Below, one piece after another: positions 1 through 5,363 of a stretch of 14,223 bases of DNA (the stretch's first letter is position 1; the number at the start of each line of letters is the position of its first letter). The notes under the pieces are model-generated. The model did not search any database and was not told the DNA's origin. It saw only the letters and a list, made by a program, of their open reading frames with translations. The translations under genes were made by a program, and so were the position numbers. This stretch comes from XYB2-FULL-45-11 sp964355525 (GTDB taxonomy: Bacteria > Patescibacteriota > Patescibacteriia > UBA9934 > GWF2-40-263): assembly GCA_964355525.1 (NCBI GenBank), contig CAYHDY010000024.1:1-14223 (forward strand). Reading direction: 5' to 3'.

Positions 1-834
1 AATATTTTAACGTTTCGATTTCGAAACGACATTTTCGAACCGATCTGGAATCGCGACGGGATCGAATCTGTTCACATTCATTTGCACGAAACGCTCGGTG
101 TGGAAAAGCGCGGCGCGTTTTATGATGCGATCGGCACGCTTCGTGACGTTGGACAGAATCATTTGTTGCAATTGCTCGCGCTTGTGGCGATGGATGCCCC
201 GACGAGTTTTGATCCGAACGCGATTCGTGACGCGCGTGCGGACATTCTCTCGCATCTGAAACCGATGAGTCGCGAGGAGATGCAAACAAAAACGGTTCGC
301 GCGCAATACGACGGATATCGATCGATCGCGGGTGTGCAACCGGATTCGCAAACGGAAACATATTTTCGCGTGACGACCGAAATCGACACACCGCGATGGC
401 GCGGCGTCCCGTTTGTCCTCGACGCGGGCAAACGCATTGATAACATCAAAAAAGAAATCGTCATCACCTTCAAACATCCGCAACCGTGTCTGTGTCCGTC
501 GAACAACCATTCGAAGAACCACATCGTTATTTCGATTCAACCCGAGGAGGCGATCAAAATCGAGTTCATCGCAAAGAAACCGGGAACGACGATGGAAACA
601 GAAACACGTTCTATGGATTTCTTGTTTCGCCCGAAAGATTCGATTGCACAATACGTCGAAGAGTACGCGCAGGTTTTACTCGACGCGATTCGTGGCGATC
701 AAACATTATTCGTCAACACAAAAGAACTCGAAGCGATGTGGCGCTTCATCGACCCGATCGTTGACGCATGGTCGAGAAACGAAGTTCCGCTCGTGACATA
801 TCGACCAGACACGAATGAACCCATCGTAACCTAA
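1..834 (+). CDS. zwf: Glucose-6-phosphate 1-dehydrogenase, C-terminal part (5' end outside window)
   Basis: This is the C-terminal 277 residues of glucose-6-phosphate dehydrogenase, the enzyme that oxidises glucose-6-phosphate to 6-phosphogluconolactone with NAD(P)+ at the entry to the oxidative pentose phosphate pathway. The frame is open from base 1. The visible part matches the family's C-terminal domain in order: FRNDIFEPIWNRDGIESVHI, then HETLGVEKRGAFYDAIGTLR, then VGQNHLLQLLALVAMDAP, then IQPEEAIKIEFIAKKPG, and near the end GDQTLFVNTKELEAMWRFID. The N-terminal nucleotide-binding domain and the catalytic RIDHYLGKE region (about 200 residues) lie upstream of the window. The segment before IQPEEAI reads PCLCPSNNHSKN, a Cys-containing loop unlike the E. 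coli-type sequence; I believe related loops occur in other CPR enzymes. It ends in TAA, 7 nt before the next gene, so the two are probably co-transcribed. Identity is secure. Confidence 0.96.
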   Translation, partial: NILTFRFRNDIFEPIWNRDGIESVHIHLHETLGVEKRGAFYDAIGTLRDVGQNHLLQLLALVAMDAPTSFDPNAIRDARADILSHLKPMSREEMQTKTVRAQYDGYRSIAGVQPDSQTETYFRVTTEIDTPRWRGVPFVLDAGKRIDNIKKEIVITFKHPQPCLCPSNNHSKNHIVISIQPEEAIKIEFIAKKPGTTMETETRSMDFLFRPKDSIAQYVEEYAQVLLDAIRGDQTLFVNTKELEAMWRFIDPIVDAWSRNEVPLVTYRPDTNEPIVT

Positions 835-841
835 TCGAATT

Positions 842-1414
842 ATGCAAACCATTTATACAATCCTCGCGGAAATTTCATGGCTTATTCTCGGAACCGTTTG
901 GTTCATCGGATTTTTCGGAAACAAGAAGACGACACAATTGCCGAATCGGTTTTCGCAGATGATCGCGAATCTGTTTTTATTCAGCGCGTATTATTTTTTG
1001 TTCTATCCGTTTTTCGAAGGCTCGCTCGCGCGAATCGTCACACCGCAAACAGCTCTCCTCGGTTCAATCGGCGTCGCGCTTTCGATCGTGAGTGTTGCCT
1101 TTGCTATTTGGGCACGCCTCTCGCTCGGTAAAAACTGGTCGGGTGCGGTCATCACCCTCAAAGCCGATCATCAATTAATCGAATCAGGCCCGTACAAATT
1201 CGTCCGCCATCCAATTTATACCGGTTGGTTCTTCGCAACCCTCGGCACTGCACTCACAATCGGAACCGTCGCGGCCTACATCGCCCTTATTTTTACCTTG
1301 ATCGGTTTTCTTATTCGTATTCGCAAAGAAGAGGCTCTCATGACCGCGCAGTTCCCCGCCGCATATCCGGAATACAAAACGAGATCAAAAATCTTGATCC
1401 CGTTTGTTTGGTAA
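842..1414 (+). CDS. Isoprenylcysteine carboxyl methyltransferase (ICMT/PEMT)-like membrane methyltransferase
   Basis: This 190-residue integral membrane protein belongs to the ICMT/phospholipid methyltransferase superfamily, which uses S-adenosylmethionine. Hydrophobic segments lie at about residues 6-25, 43-58, 70-91 and 132-159. The family signature is clear: GPYKFVRHPIYTGW at 116-129, giving the G-P-Y...R-H-P-x-Y pattern, followed by the EE pair at 163-164 (RIRKEEALM) and a closing segment EYKTRSKILIPF. These are the cofactor-binding and catalytic elements of the family. The substrate cannot be read from sequence; bacterial members rarely act on prenylcysteine and may modify lipids or small molecules. 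It starts at ATG 842, 7 nt after the zwf stop, with no SD sequence. It ends convergently with the receiver gene downstream, 18 nt apart. Family is sure, substrate unknown. Confidence 0.88.
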   Translation: MQTIYTILAEISWLILGTVWFIGFFGNKKTTQLPNRFSQMIANLFLFSAYYFLFYPFFEGSLARIVTPQTALLGSIGVALSIVSVAFAIWARLSLGKNWSGAVITLKADHQLIESGPYKFVRHPIYTGWFFATLGTALTIGTVAAYIALIFTLIGFLIRIRKEEALMTAQFPAAYPEYKTRSKILIPFVW

Positions 1415-1432
1415 AATCCTTACGATGAATTT

Positions 1433-1813
1433 TTATCCGATTTTATTTTTGATTTTCTGAATGACATCCTCGATGTGCCAATCCACTTTCACAAGATAAT
1501 CCGTCACCCCGTATTTTTCCGCTTCTTTCAATTGTTCCTCTCCGCTTAAATTCGTGAGAATCATGACGGGCACATTCTTTCCCCACGCGTCTTCCCGCAA
1601 TTTTTTCAGCATCGTGAGCCCATCCATCACTGGCATGAGCAAATCAAGCAAAATCAAATCCGGATGTTCCGTAAGTGCAATTGTAAGAGCTTCTTCTCCG
1701 TTGCTGGCCTTAGACACTTCAAAACCTTCTTGTCGCAAACGGTCGTGTAAAACAAGCAAGATACTTATCTCGTCTTCGACAACGAGAATGATTTTTTTTG
1801 CATCCTGAGGCAT
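1433..1813 (-). CDS. Stand-alone response-regulator receiver (REC) domain protein
   Basis: This is a 126-residue single-domain response regulator of CheY/Spo0F type with no output domain. Counting from the ATG at 1813, the phosphorylation site is intact: acidic residues E13/D14 in VVEDE, phospho-acceptor D57 in LILLDLLMP, switch T87 in MILTNLS and K109 in YLVKVD. It should accept phosphate from a histidine kinase and act by protein-protein contact; no kinase is encoded nearby. The start is uncertain. The reading frame extends upstream to 1879, but conserved sequence begins only after MPQDAKK. A second ATG at 1825 adds four residues (MIIF) and lies 7 nt downstream of a TATAAA box (1833-1838), which would suit a leaderless start. 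There is no SD before either. It is divergent from the Cys-rich gene at 1974. Confidence 0.9.
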   Translation of the reverse strand: MPQDAKKIILVVEDEISILLVLHDRLRQEGFEVSKASNGEEALTIALTEHPDLILLDLLMPVMDGLTMLKKLREDAWGKNVPVMILTNLSGEEQLKEAEKYGVTDYLVKVDWHIEDVIQKIKNKIG

Positions 1814-1882
1814 AAAAATGATCATCAAAGATTTTATATTCACAGCATAGCACAGTAGTGGATTTTCATATACATGCATTCA

Positions 1883-1911
1883 TTGACAAAAAATGATTTT
1901 TTCAATACGAT
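1883..1911 (+). promoter_or_regulatory. Sigma70-type promoter of the Cys-rich small gene
   Basis: A consensus -35 box TTGACA (1883-1888) is followed by a 17-nt spacer and the -10 box TACGAT (1906-1911). Transcription would start near 1918, giving a leader of about 55 nt before the ATG at 1974. It is the best match to the sigma70 consensus in the window. Confidence 0.75.
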
Positions 1912-1973
1912 ATCTCATCAAACAACTTTGTTTGAACCAAACGACCACACCAACAAAACAGATGGAGGTTGAA

Positions 1974-2324
1974 ATGAGTATCAGATTCTTTTGCGCTCTT
2001 TGCCGCGAACCAACCAATCCCGCCAAAAACAGAGTCGTCATTGAATTTTCGCTCGGATGCATTTGCAACATTTGTTTCCAGACCTGCGAGCGCGAATTCG
2101 CGGAACANNNNNNNNNNNNNNNNNNNNNNNNNNNNNNNNNNNNNNNNNNNNNNNNNNNNNNNNNNNNNNNNNNNNNNNNNNNNNNNNNNNNNNNNNNNNN
2201 NNNNNNNGCATCAACAGAACAACGCGGCGATGTCACTCTCCTCACAGGAAACGAACGACATCCATTCCATCTTCTCTTCCGCATCTCGGAACGTTACGGC
2301 CCCGTCGTCGACATCACCCACTAA
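1974..2324 (+). CDS. Small cysteine-rich (putative zinc-binding) protein, interrupted by assembly gap
   Basis: I do not recognise this gene. It starts at ATG 1974 with a strong SD, GGAGG at 1964-1968, five bases upstream, and a consensus promoter ahead of that. The N-terminal 44 residues contain CALC and then CICNICFQTC, about 20 residues apart. The pairs C-x2-C and C-x-C-x2-C-x3-C resemble a zinc ribbon or treble-clef site. The 100-N gap (2108-2207) removes an unknown length. After it the same frame reads GDVTLLTGNERHPFHLLFRI and then ISERYGPVVDITH, and stops at TAA 2322-2324, directly before a terminator hairpin. That agreement is why I assign both sides to one gene; if the true gap length is not a multiple of three as drawn, this could fail. 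It appears to be a single-gene transcription unit. Function is unknown; a DNA/RNA-binding or regulatory role is only a guess. Confidence 0.65.
   Translation: MSIRFFCALCREPTNPAKNRVVIEFSLGCICNICFQTCEREFAEXXXXXXXXXXXXXXXXXXXXXXXXXXXXXXXXXXASTEQRGDVTLLTGNERHPFHLLFRISERYGPVVDITH
2108..2207. other. Assembly gap (100 N)
   Basis: A run of exactly 100 N, the usual placeholder for a scaffold gap of unknown length. It interrupts the Cys-rich small gene. Confidence 0.98.
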
Positions 2325-2353
2325 CTCTCGATTCCCTCGAGAGTTTTTCTTTT
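2325..2353 (+). terminator. Rho-independent terminator after the Cys-rich gene
   Basis: A perfect 7-bp stem, CTCTCGA (2325-2331) with TCGAGAG (2337-2343), encloses the loop TTCCC and is followed at once by TTTTTCTTTT. The stem begins on the base after the TAA stop at 2322-2324, which supports both the terminator and the reading frame downstream of the gap. Confidence 0.85.
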
Positions 2354-2360
2354 GGAGCAG

Positions 2361-2426
2361 GCATCACCCTCCGCTCAAGCTACGGATGACAAGCAAGGCT
2401 AGCCCCTACATCCGGCAACTGCCGGG
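2361..2426. repeat. Candidate composite palindromic repeat block (intergenic)
   Basis: The intergenic stretch between the terminator and the gene at 2458 is a mosaic of short inverted repeats: TCCG...CGGA (2370-2373 with 2383-2386), the palindrome GGCTAGCC (2397-2404), and the hairpin CCGGCA-AC-TGCCGG (2412-2425). It also holds CCCCTAC (2403-2409), which follows the palindrome in pilM too, and GCATCACCC (2361-2369), whose complement GGGTGATGC sits beside that palindrome (8996-9004). This suggests a block of dispersed repeat modules. That is an inference from short matches only. Confidence 0.4.
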
Positions 2427-2440
2427 TACAACCAACATTG

Positions 2441-2449
2441 TGATACAAT
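2441..2449 (+). promoter_or_regulatory. Extended -10 promoter, leaderless start of the gene at 2458
   Basis: The sequence TGATACAAT matches the extended -10 pattern TGnTATAAT with one mismatch. No -35 box is visible; the hairpin at 2412-2425 occupies that place. The ATG at 2458 comes 8 bases after the -10 box, so transcription would start at or within a base or two of the start codon and give a leaderless mRNA. Confidence 0.55.
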
Positions 2450-2457
2450 CATATCGT

Positions 2458-2856
2458 ATGCAAAAACTCTTTCCCGGTCCGCTTCCCGATCATGGACGCA
2501 ATATCTTGCGCCGTTTTGGATATGGAGAACTTCGCAAATGGGACGGGACGATCAGTTATGCAAAACGTGTGGGTGGTGGAAATTTTCCACGTTATCACGC
2601 GTACATCGAAGATAAGGCGGAAGGATTGCAAATCAATTTGCACGTGGATCAAAAAGAAGCGAGCCACGAAGGCTCGCATGCGCACTCGGGCGAGTACGAC
2701 GGTCCGCTTGTTGAGGCGGAGATGAATTATTTTTCAAAGGCAATTGAGTTTTTGAAATCCGGCGGACAAGAATCGTCGGGAGCGATTTCGAAACCAGCAT
2801 CAGCGCCGAAAGATGAATCGTCGGGCACGGGAAAGAAGGGTGGGTTTTGGGGATAA
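2458..2856 (+). CDS. Conserved small CPR-type protein with HxH motif, function unknown
   Basis: This 132-residue soluble protein resembles a small conserved hypothetical family that I remember from many Parcubacteria-type genomes; I know no assigned function. The core is residues 5-92, with FGYGELRKWDGTISYAKRVG at 20-39, FPRYHAYIED at 43-52, LQINLHVDQK at 57-66 and EGSHAHSGEYDGPLVEAEM at 71-89. H62, H74 and H76, with nearby acidic residues, could form a metal or catalytic site, but this is speculation. The tail after residue 100 is low complexity (Ser, Ala, Lys, Gly) and probably disordered. The start at ATG 2458 is preferred because conserved sequence begins at once and an extended -10 box lies 8 nt upstream, implying a leaderless mRNA. 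Its last 57 nt overlap the 3' end of lgt on the opposite strand. Confidence 0.82.
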   Translation: MQKLFPGPLPDHGRNILRRFGYGELRKWDGTISYAKRVGGGNFPRYHAYIEDKAEGLQINLHVDQKEASHEGSHAHSGEYDGPLVEAEMNYFSKAIEFLKSGGQESSGAISKPASAPKDESSGTGKKGGFWG

Positions 2857-3582
2857 TTTTTTTGTAAGCAATAAGCCAGCAGCAACCATCGCGATCGAGA
2901 CGTATTGTGCCGGGGTTAATTCGAAGTATCGTGCATCACCGATGCGGAGAAAGTCGAGGAAGAATCGAATAGTGCCGTGGAGAATAAGAAACGCGAGGAC
3001 GAATGTTCCCGCGCTTCTTTTTTTTCGTGCAAGCCATACAAAAACGAAAAACAAAAGAAATCCTTCGATGGACAAATACAATCCGTGATCGTGTCGAATC
3101 CCATCCGGATATTTCACGCCGAGGAGAAAATGTGTAAGTGTTCCTGGATGATCGTGAATGAGAAAACAGCCGATGCGCCCGATCCCGAATCCCAGCGGCA
3201 ACCCGTACGCCGTGCAATCTGCATATCGCATCGCCTGCACCTGTAATTTATGTTTTCGAAAATACACGACCAACGCAATAATCGCACCAACGAATCCACC
3301 CATTTCCGAAAAACCGCCATTCCAAAATTTCAAAAGTTCGATCGGATGTGCGAGATAGACGGCGGGAAAATAAATGAGTTGGAAGAGACGTGCGCCGATG
3401 AATGCGCCTATCAACACCCAAAACGCAAAATCCCAAACAATGTTGGGATCGAGTCCGTCGCGTTTCGCCTTTGCGGCTGCAACGGACGTTGCGCAAAAAA
3501 TTCCAAGAGCAACCATGAGTCCCCAGACTTGGATCGTGATGAAGCCTAAGTGAATCGTTGTAAGTTGAAAATACGGAATCAT
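2800..3582 (-). CDS. lgt: Prolipoprotein diacylglyceryl transferase
   Basis: Lgt is the polytopic membrane enzyme that moves diacylglycerol from phosphatidylglycerol to the lipobox Cys of preprolipoproteins, the first step of lipoprotein maturation. The 260-residue protein has the family's ordered membrane segments and the signature GRIGCFLIHDHPG at 135-147, with R136 matching the essential Arg of GRxGNF. IRFFLDFLR at 205-213 provides the second conserved Arg (R213). The segment WNGGFSEMGGFVGA at 87-100 carries Met94 where the E. coli enzyme has the His of its HGG motif. I chose ATG 3582; a TTG at 3591 would add three residues. No SD is present. It begins 12 nt after the gatA stop and probably shares its transcript. 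Its 3' end overlaps the convergent gene at 2458-2856 by 57 nt. Confidence 0.93.
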   Translation of the reverse strand: MIPYFQLTTIHLGFITIQVWGLMVALGIFCATSVAAAKAKRDGLDPNIVWDFAFWVLIGAFIGARLFQLIYFPAVYLAHPIELLKFWNGGFSEMGGFVGAIIALVVYFRKHKLQVQAMRYADCTAYGLPLGFGIGRIGCFLIHDHPGTLTHFLLGVKYPDGIRHDHGLYLSIEGFLLFFVFVWLARKKRSAGTFVLAFLILHGTIRFFLDFLRIGDARYFELTPAQYVSIAMVAAGLLLTKKLSPKPTLLSRARRFIFRR

Positions 3583-3594
3583 GGGATACAAGTA

Positions 3595-5037
3595 TTATTC
3601 CGGATGTTCTTCGTGAAATTTCGTCACGGACTGATAAAACATTCCGGCGCGATACAACGTATGTTCATCAAACGGACGACCCATGAGTTGCAAACCGACA
3701 GGGAGGCCGTTTGAGAATCCGCACGGGATGGACATCGCGGGAACGGTGGTTAGGTTGGCGGTGATGGTAAAAATATCCGTGAGATACATGGTGATCGGAT
3801 CGTTGAATTTCTCGCCGATATTCCATGCGACGGACGGACTCGTTGGCGTGAGAATCACATCGACCTCTTTCAATGCTTCGTCGAAATCTTGTTTGATAAG
3901 CGTTCGCAACTGAAGAGCCTTGCGATAATACGCATCATAATATCCCGCCGAAAGTGTGTAAGATCCAAGCATGATGCGACGTTTGACTTCCGCACCGAAC
4001 GCTTCCCCGCGTGTTCTTTCGTATGTGTCTGTAAGCGAAGATCCGGTCGAATGATATCCGTAACGCAATCCGTCGAAACGACCGAGGTTCGAAGTGATCT
4101 CGGATGGAACTAAAATATAATAGGCGGCAAGCGCGTGCTCAGCGTGCGGCAATGAAATTTCGGAAATGATTGCGCCGGCATCTTCGAATACTTTCACCGC
4201 ATCCATGATGCGTGCGCGAATTTCTTCATCCATCCCTTTCACAAAATACTCTTTCGGCAATCCGATACGCAATCCTTTCACGTCACGTTCGATTAATTCC
4301 GGCACGGTTGTCGATGTAAGTTCGATCGATGTTGCATCGAACGAATCTTTTCCCTCGATGACTTGCATGATGAGCGCAGCATCTTCGACCGTGTGCGTCA
4401 TCGGACCGATCTGATCCAAACTCGACGCCATCGGAATCAATCCGTAACGCGAGACACGGCCGTATGTTGGTTTCAAACCTGTAATTCCACACATCGCCGC
4501 CGGCTGACGAACAGATCCGCCTGTATCGGAACCGAGAGCACATGGCGCGAATCCAGCAGCGACTGCCGCAGCCGATCCGCCACTTGAACCTCCCGGAATT
4601 TTCGAAACATCCCACGGATTTTTTGTTGCACCATAGTGCGATGACTCGGTCGAAGATCCCATCGCGAATTCATCCATGTTCGATCGTGCAATTAAAATCG
4701 CACCCGCCGCTTTCAATCGAGCAATAGCAGTCGCATTGTACGATGCTTTGTATCCTTCAAGCATTTGCGATCCCGCCGTGATCTCCCAATCCTGCACGAG
4801 AATATTATCTTTGACGATGATCGGAATTCCTGCGAGCACACCGAGTGATTCGCCGGCAGCGCGTCGTTTGTCGATTGCCTGCGCTTCCTCGATTGCAGAA
4901 TCCGAAACAGAGATGATCGCATTCAGCGCATCATTTTTATCGGCGATTGTTTCGAGACATGCGCGAACGAGCACCTCACTCGTCGTATTCCCCTGTTCGA
5001 GATCGTGTGCAAGTTGTCGAATGGTTTTGTACATCAT
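3595..5037 (-). CDS. gatA: Asp-tRNA(Asn)/Glu-tRNA(Gln) amidotransferase subunit A
   Basis: GatA is the glutaminase subunit of the GatCAB complex. It releases ammonia from glutamine and passes it to GatB to convert misacylated Glu-tRNA(Gln) or Asp-tRNA(Asn) into the correct aminoacyl-tRNA. The protein has 480 residues, the usual family length. The amidase-signature catalytic triad is intact: K76 in IPIIVKDNI, cis-Ser S151 in the Gly/Ser-rich loop PGGSSGGSAA, and nucleophile S175 in GSDTGGSVRQPAA, with the expected 24-residue spacing between the serines. It continues with GLKPTYGRVSRYGLIPMASS, and LMGRPFDE near the C-terminus. It starts with ATG-ATG (5037 or 5034), 6 nt after the gatC stop, so the order gatC-gatA is an operon. 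No SD is visible. gatB is not in the window and must lie elsewhere. Confidence 0.97.
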   Translation of the reverse strand: MMYKTIRQLAHDLEQGNTTSEVLVRACLETIADKNDALNAIISVSDSAIEEAQAIDKRRAAGESLGVLAGIPIIVKDNILVQDWEITAGSQMLEGYKASYNATAIARLKAAGAILIARSNMDEFAMGSSTESSHYGATKNPWDVSKIPGGSSGGSAAAVAAGFAPCALGSDTGGSVRQPAAMCGITGLKPTYGRVSRYGLIPMASSLDQIGPMTHTVEDAALIMQVIEGKDSFDATSIELTSTTVPELIERDVKGLRIGLPKEYFVKGMDEEIRARIMDAVKVFEDAGAIISEISLPHAEHALAAYYILVPSEITSNLGRFDGLRYGYHSTGSSLTDTYERTRGEAFGAEVKRRIMLGSYTLSAGYYDAYYRKALQLRTLIKQDFDEALKEVDVILTPTSPSVAWNIGEKFNDPITMYLTDIFTITANLTTVPAMSIPCGFSNGLPVGLQLMGRPFDEHTLYRAGMFYQSVTKFHEEHPE

Positions 5038-5043
5038 AAAAAA

Positions 5044-5340
5044 TTATTCTTTGCCCTCGATCGCCGCAGGAACTTCGAGCAAGTCACCGACGTGATTTGT
5101 AAACAACGCGACCGCACGATCACGAATGCCCGGATCACAGGATTCAACATCCTTGCGAAACACATTCGAAACAGCAACCGCATGTTGCAACTCAGCAACA
5201 CCTTCTGTATCAACTTTTTGCAATTGCGCCACATATTCCAAAATCGAACCGAGTTGCTCCCGATACGTTGGAATTTCCTCGTCAGCGAGGTGTAGCCGTG
5301 AAAGTTTGGCGATTTTTCTGACGTCGTCATCGGTAAACAT
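5044..5340 (-). CDS. gatC: Asp-tRNA(Asn)/Glu-tRNA(Gln) amidotransferase subunit C
   Basis: GatC is the small subunit that wraps around GatA and GatB and stabilises the amidotransferase. The protein is 98 residues, normal for the family. It opens with DDVRKIAKLSRLHLADEEI and continues with LGSILEYVAQLQKVDTEGV, both typical of GatC, followed by a variable middle and the conserved-type ending with RKD (63-65), then VGDLLEVPAAIEGKE. It starts at ATG 5340, 23 nt after the ligA stop and 6 nt ahead of gatA. No SD precedes it. A TACAAT hexamer in the ligA-gatC junction could be a -10 box for a gatCA-lgt transcript, but without a supporting -35 box or TGn it is weak. Identity is secure by sequence and by position next to gatA. 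Confidence 0.95.
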   Translation of the reverse strand: MFTDDDVRKIAKLSRLHLADEEIPTYREQLGSILEYVAQLQKVDTEGVAELQHAVAVSNVFRKDVESCDPGIRDRAVALFTNHVGDLLEVPAAIEGKE

Positions 5341-5363
5341 ATAAAAAATCGTGGAATTGTAAG

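Noticed and set aside
1383..1399. Hairpin GATCAA-AAATC-TTGATC at the end of the ICMT-like gene as a terminator.
   Set aside because: It is a short AT-rich stem inside the coding sequence with no following T run.
2041..2856. A longer version of the HxH protein reaching back across the gap.
   Set aside because: It would read through the terminator and repeat block. Conserved sequence starts at the ATG 2458, where a -10 box stands 8 nt upstream.
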